NCBI GenBank assembly: GCA_937926145.1 | Contig: CALANW010000164.1 | Span: forward strand, 41,511-105,510 | Length of the DNA: 64,000 nucleotides | Direction of reading: 5' to 3' | From: an uncultured Ruminococcus sp. | GTDB taxonomy: Bacteria; Bacillota; Clostridia; Oscillospirales; Ruminococcaceae | Shown here: piece after piece, positions 53,122-63,920 of the stretch | Layout of the letters: each line of letters begins with the position of its first letter | Numbering within the stretch: the stretch's first letter is position 1 | Made by a program: the position numbers and the translations under genes | The notes under the pieces: generated by a model | Seen by the model: the letters and a program-made list of their open reading frames with translations, nothing else | Databases searched by the model: none | Told to the model about the DNA's origin: nothing

Positions 53122-56100
53122 TTATCCTTTACAGCTGTTTTGGATCTTGCGATAAGCTTTCTGTTTTCCTTGACGATGCAGTAGCTGTCATCTTCATCAA
53201 GGCTGAGGTCAGATGGGACAAGGTTGTCAGCATAACTGCCCGTGATAGTGCCGAGAACGGTATCTTCGGTTATTTCCGCAGTCTTGCCCGTTTCGGGGTC
53301 AACGAGAACAAAGCTGATCTTTTTGCTGCCTCCGAAGCCGTCCTTGCCGATGATGAGAGCTTTTCTGCCATTAGCCTGCTTAGCAGCCGCAAGTGTGCAG
53401 GAGTTGTCGGAATAAATGCCGACTGCGTTGAGAACTCCGCCGACATAAAGGCTGCTGTCGGGGGCATTGAAAGTAAGGCGCGATCTTACGGTGAGATTGC
53501 CCGTGATATTTACATCGGTCGGCGGAACTTCTTTGCCCTCCCATACATCTGCCATAGCGTTGAGTGAAGTGCCGTTTGCGTTCATCTTGCAAATATAAAC
53601 ATTGTTTGCCGTCAAAGTGCCGACAGTAACGTTCGCAAGCAGAACATCGCCGTTTGAAGTTATGTTCTTGATGTTTGCGTTTGTGTTGTAAAGTTCAAGC
53701 TTGTTTCTGCCTGCCGAGATCGAGAATGGAACAGACTGCATCGCATTTCCGACTTTCTTCTGCGGATCAAGGCAGATATTGCTGAATGTTGTTGTGCCTG
53801 TGAGGGAGATATTTCCCGTGAAGCTGAGGTTTTTCTGATTGCCCTTGCTCGTGAAGAGGAGAGAACCGTAGGTGTTTGCGGCAGGCATCTTGAATGTGCC
53901 GCCAATATCATAGTCCTCGACAAGAGTTACTGTGTAGTCAAGATATTCGTATCCTTCCTTGGCATTTTCGGCAATGGCATTTACAGCATCAGACCAAAGC
54001 GCAAGGGCATATCCATAGCCATTGGATGCTGTAAGTTCAAATGCAGTAGGCATTATCTTTACATCAGAACCAACTTTTGCAAGGGCATAACCGGAAGGAT
54101 CCTGATTTTCGGGAGCGCTGTTATCTGCGATCTTGACATGGGAGATATCAGCATTCTCAGCAATAAGGACAGTAGTATTCGGTTCAAACTTCTGATATAC
54201 AGTGAAATCGCTGTCAAAAAGTGCTATTTCAAGTCTGCTTGATCTTGTGGCAATCTTCTCTCCGGTTACGCTAACAGGTGTAAAATCGGGTGTTGTGTAA
54301 GCAATAAATGCTCTGTTTGCGACACTGATATTTTCGGTAGTTATGGAATTTTTGCCTGTTATCAAAGCCGAATCGCTTGTCAGAAGAAGATATCTCGTTT
54401 TTACGGTATTATTAAACTTAACACTCCTTCTTATATCAACATTGCCAAAGTTATTTACCGCATAATCAGCAACATACGGTTCGCTGCCCCTTGAGTCAAA
54501 ATAGATTGTTGATTTAGACGAGCCGTTAATGGCTGTGAGCGTTTCGGAACGCAGTCGGTCAATCGACATGTTATATTTGGTAGAAATCGTGAAGTTGGCA
54601 GGACTGCCGTTTTTCTGCGATTCAAGTCTTATATTGCCGAAATATGTATAGCCCGTAGTGGTTACATTGCCCGTAAAATTCAGCGTATAGTTATTGCCGT
54701 CCACACTGTCGAGTTCTAATCCCTTGTATGTTCCTGCCTTTGGCATTGTGAATGCACCGCCAATATCGGCATCGGAAAGAAGCTCGACTGAATAGATCAG
54801 TTCTTTATTCGTCTTTGCTGTTTCGGCGATCTTGGCGAGAACGTTCGACCAGAGCGCATAATTGCCATCGTTGACAATTCCATTGTCATAATGGAAAAGC
54901 TTGAACGCCGCAGGCATTATCTTAACATCAGAGCCTACTCTTGCGAGGGTATAACCGTCTCCGGGAGCGTAGGCATCCGGGATCTCGATATGGGAGATAT
55001 CCGCTTTCTTAGCAGTAAGGACAGTTGTGTTCGGCTCAAACTTCTGAGGGGAATACCAATTGTCACCGTCAATAAGGCTTATACCAAGTGTTTCAATTAT
55101 CTCACCTGTTACAGTCACAGGTGTGAAATCGGGCGTTGTGTAAAAAATATTCGATGTATTCCATGTATTTTCAGCGATAATATTTTCGGCAGTTATGGAA
55201 TTTTTGCCTGTTAACAAGAGTGCGGCATTTTCAAAAATAAGATTTTTATTTTTTGCAGTATTATTAAACTTAACAGTACATTTTATATCAACATTTTCAA
55301 AATTATTTACCGCATAATTGGCAGTATACACCATACTGGTACCTAAGGTAGGTGCATAAAATACGATCGTCGATTTAGTCGAGCCGTTAATGGCTGTGAG
55401 CGTATCGGAACTGAGTTCGGAAACCGTCATATCATACTTGGTCGTGATAGTGAAATTGGCAGGACTGCCGTTTTTCTGCGACTCAAGCTTTATATCATAG
55501 AAATTCATGTCGCCCGTAGCAGTAATATTACCCGTGAACTTCAGCGTGAATGTATTGTAATAGCTGTCAAAATCTATTCTTTTGTATGTTCCTGCCTTTG
55601 GCATTGTGAACGCGCCGCCGATATCTGCATCGGAAAGAAGATCGATTGTATAGATACATTCCTTATCCGTCTTTGCTGTTTCGGCGATCTTTGCGAGAAC
55701 ATCAGACCAAAGTGCATAAGTGCCGTCATCGACAACCTTCGTATTATTCTGATGAGAAAGCTTGAATGCCGCAGGCATGATCTTAACGTCAGAGCCTACC
55801 CTTGCGAGGGTGTGATCAGCTAAAACCTGCTTTTCGGGAACGCTTTCATCAGCCACCTTGATCGTGGAAAGGTCGACTGTCTTTGATGTGAGGACAGTTG
55901 CGCCCGACTCAAACTTCTGATACGAAGTGTGGTCATCACCGTCAACGAGTGCAAATTCGAGCGGTGCGTCTTCAAGCGTGATATTCCCCGTTACATTGAG
56001 CGGTTTGAAGTCATTTGTTGTGTAATAGATCGTTGCTTTTCTATTATTGATATTCTTTACGGTCACAGGAGCTGTGCCTATATATATTTTTTGTGCCACT

Positions 56101-59100
56101 CCCCTAAGTTCAAGGGTATCGACATTTACGGTATTCTTAAATTTGCTCCCAATCGTTGGTATTAATTTACCGAATTTGTTTATCGCAAAATTTACATCAT
56201 TTACTTCGTTCGGATCTTCGTTATTCGAATTTACACTAAGCAATACGAGTGTTGATTTAGCCGAACCGTTGATCGCCGTGAGCGTATCGGATCGTACACC
56301 GAGACGTAACGCATAATCGTTGCCGACTGTTATTGTGTAATTTGCAGGTTCAAAGGCATCTTTGACCTTTTTCTGTGATTCGATCCTGATCCAATTGAAA
56401 GCTGTATTACCTGTAAGGGCAACATTTCCCGTAAATTTAAGGGTCGGCATATTGCCGTCTCTTGTGCCATCTATATAAAACGATTTGTATGTTCCTGCCT
56501 TTGGCATTGTGAATGCACCGCCGATATCGGCATCGGAAAGAAGATCGATTGTATAGATACATTCCTTATCCGTTTTTGATATTTCGTCGATCTTGGCGAG
56601 AACATCCGACCAGAGCGCATAAGTGCCGTCATCGACAGTCTTCGTCTTATAATGAGAAAGCTTGAATGCCGCAGGCATGATCTTTACATCAGAACCAACT
56701 CTTGTGAGGGTATACTCAGCAGAACCCTGCTTTTCGGGAATGCTGCTGTCTGCGATCTTGATGTTGGAGATGTCCGCTTTTTTAGCAGTAAGGACAGTCG
56801 TGTTCGGCTCAAACTTCTGATACGAGAGTTTATTATCACCGTCAACAAGTGATATTACAAGTGGTGAACTGCTGTCTGCAATTATCTCTCCCGTTACGGT
56901 AACAGGCGTAAATTCAGGCATTGTGTAAACGATACAACCTCCCATTGCTGTGATATTTTCTGCTGTTATGGAGTTTTCGCCTACATATACCATACCTGTC
57001 TCTATAAAGAGATTTTTGGTTTTTACTGTGTTGTTAAATTCAATGAAATTTACTGTATTAACAGTTCCAAAGTTGTTGATCGAATAATTTATAGCAACGC
57101 CGCTGCCAATTCTAAACTTTGATTTTGCCGAGCCGTTGACAGCTGTGAGCGTATCAGAACAAATTCCGCTGAATGTCAAATCGTAATTGGTCGTGAGTTT
57201 GAAGTTGGACGGCTCATAACCATTTTTACCAATTTTTTGTGATTCAAGTTTGGTGTTTTGGAAGATCAATTTGCCTGTAGCGTTGATATTTCCCGTGAAA
57301 TGAATTGTTCTCAGAACAGACTCACCGTGGTTATCACCGCAGATATTCAGCACTTCGTATGTCCCTGCTTTAGGCATTGTGAACGCACCGTTCAGATCAA
57401 CATCGTCTGAAAGAAAAACATTGTAGCCAATGGTTTTGTCTGTCTTTGCATTTTCTTCAATTTTGGCAATAACATCTGACCAGAGCGCAAATGTACCGTC
57501 GTTAATGTGGTTCATCGTTGCCGTGTCAAAATGAGAAAGCTCGAATGCCGCAGGCATGATCTTAACGTCAGAGCCAATTCTTGTGAGGGTATACTCAGCA
57601 GAACCCTGCTTTTCGGGAATGCTTTCGTCTGCGATCTTTATCTTGGAAAGGTCGGCTGTCTTTGATGTGAGGACAGTTGCGCCGCTTTCAAACTTCTGAT
57701 ACGATTTAATGTTGCCGTCATCAGCAAGTGCGATCGTGAACATTGCACCATCGTCCAACTGAATGATATCTCCCGTCATATTAACAGGCGTGAAGTCCTT
57801 TGTCTTGTAAACGAGCTTTGCGCCTTTCATTATTTGGATATTTTCCGTGGAAACAGTGCTTTCACCAACATATACGGTCGCAGTCGGTGCGAGGTTGAGA
57901 GTTTTTGCTTTTACGGTGTTTCTGAACTCGACTGCCCAACCCATCGAAACAAAATCGGTGCAGTTTACCGCATAGTCAATGACATGCGGAGTGTCTGCAG
58001 TAGTTGAGCCTGTAAATGAGATATTAGCACCCTTTGAACCGTTGACTTCGGTGAGCGTGTCGGAATATACGTCGCAAAAATTAACATAACCTTTTATTGC
58101 TGCTGTGATCCTGAAGTTGGCAGGCTCATAGCCGTTTTTGCCCATTTTCTGCGATACAAGTCTGAGCGAGCTAAGACCTGTTGAACCTGTAATGGTGATA
58201 TTTCCCGTAAATTTAAGAGTGTAGATCTTGCCATACTCACTTTTGAGGCTGAACTCACTGAATGTTCCTGCTTTAGGCATGGTGAGTGCACCATTTGCAT
58301 CGGCATCGGCAAGAAGTGTAACTGCGTATGCATTGTCCTTATTTGCCTTTGCAAGCTCGTTGATCCTGCCGATTACATCAGACCAAAGCGTAAATACTTC
58401 TATGGTGCTTTCCTGTGCGTTGTAGTCATAATATTCAAGCTTGAACGCCGCAGGCATTATCTTAACGTCAGAGCCAACTCTTGTGAGGGTATATTCAGCA
58501 GAACCTTGCGTTTCGGGAATACCTTCATCTGCTGCCTTGATCTTGGAAAGATCAACCGTCTTTGATGTGAGGACAGTTTCGCCAGACTCAAACTTATAAT
58601 ATGAAGCGCTGCTTCCAATGATCATTTCGATCGGTGAGCCGCCGTCAGTGAGCGTGATATCCCCGGTTATATTGAGCGGCTTGAAGTCCCTTGTTGTATA
58701 ATAGATCGTCTGACCGTTCGCATTGATGATATTCTTTACGGTCATCGGAGCTGTGCCTATATACACTTTTTTTGAATTCTTAAGATCAAGAACATCGGCA
58801 GTTACGGTATTCTTGAATTCAATATCTGTATCATTATTTAGCTGTACAGTGCCGAATTTGTTTACCGCAAAGTCAACGGCTTTTTGTCCGTTCATTATCT
58901 CAAGCTTTGATTTAGCCGAACCGTTAATAGCCGTGAGCGTATCGGAGCTGAAACCATTGACAGAAAGTACATAATTATTACCTGCTGTTATCGTATAATT
59001 TGCAGGCTCAAAGGCATTTTTGACTTTTTTCTGCGATTCGAGCTTGATATAAGAGAAATATGTATCTCCTGTAAGAGTAATATTTCCGGTAAATTTGACA

Positions 59101-62100
59101 GTCGGCACATTTTCATTTGACGAAGAAGATATATCAAGTTGTTTGTATGTGCCTGCTTTCGGCATTGTAAGCGGACCGCCGATATCGGCATCGGTAAGAA
59201 CCTCAACGTTAAAACGCAGGTTTTTATTTTTATTTGCGTTGATCGTTGCTATAACGTCCGACCAGAGTGCAAATTTGCCGTGATAAACGCCATTATTAGG
59301 ATCTAAACTTGTCGGGTCATACTGCATAAGCTCAAATGCCGCAGGCATAACCTTTACATCAGAGCCGACTCTTACAAAGATATATTCAACAGAATCCTGT
59401 GTATCGGGAACGCAGTTATTGCTTACCTTAAGCTTTGAAAGGTCGGCAATCTTAGCCGTGAGGACAGTTGTATTGTTGTCAAATCTAAGAGCCTTGTCGC
59501 CGCTGTAATAAGCAATGGTGATACTGCTGTTATCGCCGCCGATAATATCGCCGGTTACGGTCATCGGCTTGAAGTCACCGCTGTCATTTCTGTAAATGAT
59601 CTGTGCGCTGCCGTCGGCTGTTACGTTTGTAAAGGAAACGGCGTTGTTGAGTATCTGTATCGATGAATCGTCGTCAAGCACAAGCTCGGTCGCCTTTACT
59701 GTGTTTGTGAGGGCAGTGTGACCGTACAATTTTACCTTGCCGAAGCCGTTGATCTGCGCTTTTACTTCGGTAGGATAATTGGCGTTGTCATTTCCGTATA
59801 GTGAAAGCGAGGATTTAGCCGTACCATTTATAGCGGTGAGAGTGTTTGACTCTAACGAAGTAACATAAAGGTCATAATTTGCGGTGATAGTGAAGTTTGC
59901 GGGTTTGCCGTTCTTTGTTGATTCAAGACCGATATTATAAAATCTTGTTTCGCCTGTGAGGACAATATTTCCCGTGAATGTGAGCGTATGGTCGCTGAAT
60001 ACGCCGCCCGATATCATCAGTGAACCGAAAGTGCCTGTCTTAGGCATTGTGAACGCGCCGTTTATATTGGCATTGTCAAGAAGCTCTATCTCATAATCGG
60101 CTGTACTGTCATTTATCACTGCGAGAACATCGCTCCAGAGTGCAAATTTTCCGTCGTCGATGCTCTTCTTTTCGGAGTTCATGTGGCTGACCTTGAACGC
60201 CTGAGTCATCACCTTTATTTCAGAACCGACCCTTGCAAGAACGCTGTTAGCAGGTACATTATTCTTAATGAGAGTTATTGCTGAAAGATCAGCTTTTTTT
60301 GATATGAGAACCGTCATATTGTTCTCAAGACCTGTGAATGGTCTTCCTATTTTCAGAGGATCAGAGTTGTTCGCAAGAATGATATTTTCCGTTACACTGA
60401 CAGGCTTAAAATCACCTTGATAACTGATCAAACCGCCGTTATTGACAATATTTGTTACGGTCACAGCGTTTTCGCCCGTGTATAACGTAGAGTTGTCACC
60501 AAAGACAAGATTTACTGCATTTAATGCATTTGTTAGTTCAACTTTATTTTCAATATTTACATTGTTGAATTTGTTTATTGCAAATTTAATATTATCGGGA
60601 TTTACGAAAGTAGTTCCGTAAAGATAGAGATCGTTTTTGCCCGAACCGTTTACGGATGTGAGCGTTGAGGAAGCAAGACCCACGATACCAAGCTCATAGT
60701 TTGTCGTTATTGTGAAATTCTTGTTTGATTCAAGGGCTATATTGTGGAAAACTGTTTTGCCCGTGAGGGTGAGATTGCCCGTAAATCTGATCACCTTGTT
60801 AAAGCCTGAGAAGGTCAGCTGGCTGTATGTGCCTGCTTTAGGCATAACGAAAGTGCCGCCGATATTATCATTGTTCAGAACAGAGATATTGTATTCTTCG
60901 GTCGGGTCTGCTTTGCCGTTGATATAATTGAGAACATCGAACCAAAATACAAATGAATATGTTCGGCCGCCGTTCTTGCTTGTAATAGTATATTTGGTTT
61001 CGGAAAGCTTGATTTCCGAACCGTTCTTTACAAAAGCAGTGTTCTCCGATGGCTTGCACTCGTCAGCAAGACGCAAGTCGATCAGATCGATATTGTTGGA
61101 AATGAGCAAGGTTTTGCCAACCTCAAATTTTTTGTAAACGGAATGGTCGCTGCTGTCCACAAGAGCAAATTTTAAAATATTATCCGTTTTTCCCGTTATG
61201 GTAAGAGGTACAAAATCATCAGTGGTATAGGCAATGACCTTGTCGTCTGTACCGCTAAATCTGATATCCTGTACTGTTACCGCTTTATTGCCTATATATA
61301 TAGGTGTTCCCGCATCAAGCTCTCTAACATTTACGGTATTATTTAATTCAGTATTTCCCTTTATAGTGAGAATGCCTATATTGTTAACAGCATAATCAAT
61401 GGATGTAATTTCACTCTGTTCAAGAGTAAGTATAGAACTTGCTGCGCCCTTATTATCATCGTAAACTTCTGTGATCGCATCCGATAATGTTTCATCTTCA
61501 AACAACGTAAGTGTACGACCGTTCAGTTTGATCCTATATCCATTATCATTTTTTGATGCAAAACGAATGCCGTGTCTTAGCTGCAGATCGCCTGTAAGTT
61601 CAATATCCCCCGAAAACGTCAGCTGCTTTGGTGAAAACTGATCTTCAACTTGTAATAAAAGTTCGTTGTATTTGCCGTTTTGCGGCATCGTGAAGCTGCC
61701 TATATCAGCGTCTTTAAGAACCGTTATAATATGGGAGCCTGCTTTATAGGGATTTGCATTGATATAAGCAATAAGATCGTCCCAGAATGAGAATGTCTCG
61801 GTCTTATCGCCGTATTTAAGCTCAAATGTCGGCTCTCCGACCTTTATCTGCGAACCCGACTTGACAAGAGTGCTGTCCTCTGACGGGCGGCTGGAGCCAA
61901 GTATGCCGAATACCGAAGCATCAGCTATCTTTGCATTGGCGAGAACCGCACCGTTTATAAATTCGCCGTCATCAAAACTCTGATCGTCCGTGTAGTTTGC
62001 GAAAAGTATCGGCGAATTTGCGTGGCTGAGTGTAACATTTCCGTTTACTGTAATAGGTGTAAAATTTTCGCCAATATAGGCAATATAAGCTATTCCGTTT

Positions 62101-63920
62101 GTCCGGATATTCGTTACGGTAAATGTGCCGTCTGTTATATTCGCTGTCGCCTGAGACTCAAATTCAAGATCAGTCGCATCAACATCTTCACGGAATACGA
62201 TCAATCCATCTATCAGGAGACTGCCGAATTTGCTTATTGCATAGCTGATGTTGTAGCGTATTTCATTCTCGTTATTTTCATACTTCCTGATAGTGAGCTT
62301 TGAGGAAGCTGTGCCGTTCAGAGCAGTGAGCGTATCGGAGAAAAATCCGTTGACTTCAAGATCTTTTTTCGCTGTAACAGTAAAACCTTTTGCAGCCGTG
62401 GATTCGATCTTTACATTCACAAACGAAGTGTTTACGGGAAGTGTAAGAGCAGAATCAGAGATAGTGAGAGTCTTAGCTTCACCGCTTTCGCTTGATACAA
62501 GAGTAAAGCTCTTTGCCGTTGTCGGGAAAGTGATGTTCTGCTCGGCAACATCACGGCGAAGAACGATATAATAATCGCTGTTTCTGTCAGTCATAGCCTT
62601 GACAACATCGCTCCACGCTGCACAGGAAACACCGTTTTCATTGTTTGTATATGAATCATAGTCGGGGTAAACATAGTAGACGTTGTTTAAGACCTTTTCT
62701 GCCTTAAGGTTGAATGTTGCTTCTCCCCTGCCTGTATCATAGTTATAGATCACAGTGTCCCCTTCAAAATCATAAAGGGTGCTGTCTTTGAGCTTTGCGC
62801 CGCTGATATGCAGCATACGGGATACATCAAGTCCGTAGTCAGCGAGCTTTTTGAGGTCATATTCGCCGTCGACAACGCCGATATTCATCGTATTGCCGTG
62901 TGTTGCCAGAGTAACAGAAGACGCAGTGCAGTTAGTCAGATCAACAGCAGCAAGGCTGTTCTTGCTAAGATTAACATTTGTAAGCGCCTTGTTAGCTGAA
63001 AGATCAATAGAAGTAAGACCGCAGCTACTGAGAACGAGGGTCTTAAGGGCAGTATTTGCCGAAATATCAATGCCATTCGTAAGTGTCGTATTTCTGATAT
63101 CAAGGGTAGTCAGCTTAGTATTGTTGCTAAGATCAAAGGAATGGATATCTATACTATTGACAGCGAGAGATTCAAGATCTGTAAGCGATGTCAGATCCAT
63201 TTCCGAAACAGGGCAGTAATCGATAGACAGGATCGCCAACCCCTCGGGAAGAACCACACGTTTCAGCATATCGGAATTGACTGCATGAAAAGAATGGAGA
63301 TTTGTATTCTTGGAAACATCGATCTCTTTGATATATCCGAGATCCGATATGCGCAAAGTATCAAGCTGAGTGAAATACTCAATGCCTTCCATATTCTCAA
63401 ATTTCTGATCAAGGAATTCAACATCCTTGACAGCAGCAATCTCGCTTTCCGAAAGCATACAGTCATTGTCGGTATCGAAATTATTCGAAACATAGCCGCG
63501 GAATAAATCATCGGGAAAGTGAGTGTTATCAACAGCAATGCCGTCGGTATCGGTTTCATCACCGCCGTCACCGTCGGAGTCGTCTGCATCATTGCTGTCG
63601 TTAGAGTCGTCGTTATCGCCCGTGTCGTCAGTATTGTTTGCATCATCGCCATTATCGTCGGAGGGGCCAGCATTATTTGAGCCATCACCGCCATTGTCAT
63701 CGTCCGAGCCGTTGCCATTGCCGTCGTTATCATTATTGCCATCTCCGTTGGTGTCGGAGGTGTTCTCGGGGTCGTTGCTGTCATCATCAATTGTCTGCGT
63801 AAATGAAGTGCTGTCCGTATCAGCCGCATAAGCGCTTATCGGCAGTATAGCCGTCTGCGTAAAGGCAATGGAAAGCGCGCATATCGCAGCCGTCAGTCGT
63901 TTGAATCGCATAGATCGCAT
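53118..63920 (-). CDS. Giant secreted Asp/Asn-rich, LRR and 11-module protein (3600 aa)
   Basis: An extracellular protein of unknown function. The signal peptide (residues 1-33) ends SAYAAD. Residues about 40-123 are almost entirely D, N, G, S, T: an acidic linker able to bind Ca2+. An EF-hand-like loop (DTDNDCMLSESE) is near 148, and leucine-rich repeats run 165-360. Then come about 11 modules of 285-300 residues, each with WSDV, MPKAGTY, LxFTGNxxLTG, SDTLTAINGSAKS, a DFxPxxVTG strand, YQKFExxxTVL and RVGSDVKIMPAAF. Modules in the middle and C-terminal half are most alike, pointing to recent expansion. The C-terminus is cut by an out-of-frame junction at 53118. There is no cell-wall anchor. 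The start is near the window edge; GAAAGGAC precedes the ATG. Confidence 0.85.
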   Translation of the reverse strand: MRSMRFKRLTAAICALSIAFTQTAILPISAYAADTDSTSFTQTIDDDSNDPENTSDTNGDGNNDNDGNGNGSDDDNGGDGSNNAGPSDDNGDDANNTDDTGDNDDSNDSNDADDSDGDGGDETDTDGIAVDNTHFPDDLFRGYVSNNFDTDNDCMLSESEIAAVKDVEFLDQKFENMEGIEYFTQLDTLRISDLGYIKEIDVSKNTNLHSFHAVNSDMLKRVVLPEGLAILSIDYCPVSEMDLTSLTDLESLAVNSIDIHSFDLSNNTKLTTLDIRNTTLTNGIDISANTALKTLVLSSCGLTSIDLSANKALTNVNLSKNSLAAVDLTNCTASSVTLATHGNTMNIGVVDGEYDLKKLADYGLDVSRMLHISGAKLKDSTLYDFEGDTVIYNYDTGRGEATFNLKAEKVLNNVYYVYPDYDSYTNNENGVSCAAWSDVVKAMTDRNSDYYIVLRRDVAEQNITFPTTAKSFTLVSSESGEAKTLTISDSALTLPVNTSFVNVKIESTAAKGFTVTAKKDLEVNGFFSDTLTALNGTASSKLTIRKYENNENEIRYNISYAISKFGSLLIDGLIVFREDVDATDLEFESQATANITDGTFTVTNIRTNGIAYIAYIGENFTPITVNGNVTLSHANSPILFANYTDDQSFDDGEFINGAVLANAKIADASVFGILGSSRPSEDSTLVKSGSQIKVGEPTFELKYGDKTETFSFWDDLIAYINANPYKAGSHIITVLKDADIGSFTMPQNGKYNELLLQVEDQFSPKQLTFSGDIELTGDLQLRHGIRFASKNDNGYRIKLNGRTLTLFEDETLSDAITEVYDDNKGAASSILTLEQSEITSIDYAVNNIGILTIKGNTELNNTVNVRELDAGTPIYIGNKAVTVQDIRFSGTDDKVIAYTTDDFVPLTITGKTDNILKFALVDSSDHSVYKKFEVGKTLLISNNIDLIDLRLADECKPSENTAFVKNGSEIKLSETKYTITSKNGGRTYSFVFWFDVLNYINGKADPTEEYNISVLNNDNIGGTFVMPKAGTYSQLTFSGFNKVIRFTGNLTLTGKTVFHNIALESNKNFTITTNYELGIVGLASSTLTSVNGSGKNDLYLYGTTFVNPDNIKFAINKFNNVNIENKVELTNALNAVNLVFGDNSTLYTGENAVTVTNIVNNGGLISYQGDFKPVSVTENIILANNSDPLKIGRPFTGLENNMTVLISKKADLSAITLIKNNVPANSVLARVGSEIKVMTQAFKVSHMNSEKKSIDDGKFALWSDVLAVINDSTADYEIELLDNANINGAFTMPKTGTFGSLMISGGVFSDHTLTFTGNIVLTGETRFYNIGLESTKNGKPANFTITANYDLYVTSLESNTLTAINGTAKSSLSLYGNDNANYPTEVKAQINGFGKVKLYGHTALTNTVKATELVLDDDSSIQILNNAVSFTNVTADGSAQIIYRNDSGDFKPMTVTGDIIGGDNSSITIAYYSGDKALRFDNNTTVLTAKIADLSKLKVSNNCVPDTQDSVEYIFVRVGSDVKVMPAAFELMQYDPTSLDPNNGVYHGKFALWSDVIATINANKNKNLRFNVEVLTDADIGGPLTMPKAGTYKQLDISSSSNENVPTVKFTGNITLTGDTYFSYIKLESQKKVKNAFEPANYTITAGNNYVLSVNGFSSDTLTAINGSAKSKLEIMNGQKAVDFAVNKFGTVQLNNDTDIEFKNTVTADVLDLKNSKKVYIGTAPMTVKNIINANGQTIYYTTRDFKPLNITGDITLTDGGSPIEMIIGSSASYYKFESGETVLTSKTVDLSKIKAADEGIPETQGSAEYTLTRVGSDVKIMPAAFKLEYYDYNAQESTIEVFTLWSDVIGRINELAKANKDNAYAVTLLADADANGALTMPKAGTFSEFSLKSEYGKIYTLKFTGNITITGSTGLSSLRLVSQKMGKNGYEPANFRITAAIKGYVNFCDVYSDTLTEVNGSKGANISFTGSTTADTPHVIDYAVNCTDFVSMGWAVEFRNTVKAKTLNLAPTATVYVGESTVSTENIQIMKGAKLVYKTKDFTPVNMTGDIIQLDDGAMFTIALADDGNIKSYQKFESGATVLTSKTADLSKIKIADESIPEKQGSAEYTLTRIGSDVKIMPAAFELSHFDTATMNHINDGTFALWSDVIAKIEENAKTDKTIGYNVFLSDDVDLNGAFTMPKAGTYEVLNICGDNHGESVLRTIHFTGNINATGKLIFQNTKLESQKIGKNGYEPSNFKLTTNYDLTFSGICSDTLTAVNGSAKSKFRIGSGVAINYSINNFGTVNTVNFIEFNNTVKTKNLFIETGMVYVGENSITAENITAMGGCIVYTMPEFTPVTVTGEIIADSSSPLVISLVDGDNKLSYQKFEPNTTVLTAKKADISNIKIADSSIPEKQGSAEYTLTRVGSDVKIMPAAFKLSHYKTKTVDDGTYALWSDVLAKIDEISKTDKECIYTIDLLSDADIGGAFTMPKAGTYKSFYIDGTRDGNMPTLKFTGNVALTGNTAFNWIRIESQKKVKDAFEPANYTITVGNDYALRLGVRSDTLTAINGSAKSTLVLLSVNSNNEDPNEVNDVNFAINKFGKLIPTIGSKFKNTVNVDTLELRGVAQKIYIGTAPVTVKNINNRKATIYYTTNDFKPLNVTGNITLEDAPLEFALVDGDDHTSYQKFESGATVLTSKTVDLSTIKVADESVPEKQVLADHTLARVGSDVKIMPAAFKLSHQNNTKVVDDGTYALWSDVLAKIAETAKTDKECIYTIDLLSDADIGGAFTMPKAGTYKRIDFDSYYNTFTLKFTGNITATGDMNFYDIKLESQKNGSPANFTITTKYDMTVSELSSDTLTAINGSTKSTIVFYAPTLGTSMVYTANYAVNNFENVDIKCTVKFNNTAKNKNLIFENAALLLTGKNSITAENIIAENTWNTSNIFYTTPDFTPVTVTGEIIETLGISLIDGDNWYSPQKFEPNTTVLTAKKADISHIEIPDAYAPGDGYTLARVGSDVKIMPAAFKLFHYDNGIVNDGNYALWSNVLAKIAETAKTNKELIYSVELLSDADIGGAFTMPKAGTYKGLELDSVDGNNYTLNFTGNVTTTGYTYFGNIRLESQKNGSPANFTISTKYNMSIDRLRSETLTAINGSSKSTIYFDSRGSEPYVADYAVNNFGNVDIRRSVKFNNTVKTRYLLLTSDSALITGKNSITTENISVANRAFIAYTTPDFTPVSVTGEKIATRSSRLEIALFDSDFTVYQKFEPNTTVLIAENADISHVKIADNSAPENQDPSGYALAKVGSDVKIMPTAFELTASNGYGYALALWSDAVNAIAENAKEGYEYLDYTVTLVEDYDIGGTFKMPAANTYGSLLFTSKGNQKNLSFTGNISLTGTTTFSNICLDPQKKVGNAMQSVPFSISAGRNKLELYNTNANIKNITSNGDVLLANVTVGTLTANNVYICKMNANGTSLNAMADVWEGKEVPPTDVNITGNLTVRSRLTFNAPDSSLYVGGVLNAVGIYSDNSCTLAAAKQANGRKALIIGKDGFGGSKKISFVLVDPETGKTAEITEDTVLGTITGSYADNLVPSDLSLDEDDSYCIVKENRKLIARSKTAVKDK

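Noticed and set aside
63263..63831. Open frames on both strands over the Asp/Asn-rich linker
   Set aside because: They are low-complexity shadows of the GAY-codon-rich linker of the giant protein.
43601..63920. Sortase (LPXTG), SLH or dockerin anchor on the giant proteins
   Set aside because: No such motif or domain was found at either end. The EF-hand-like loops are single and belong to the LRR head, not to a paired dockerin.
53118..63920. Prophage tail fibre or large bacteriocin as an explanation for the repeats
   Set aside because: The protein has a Sec signal peptide and LRR head, and no phage or export genes are nearby.
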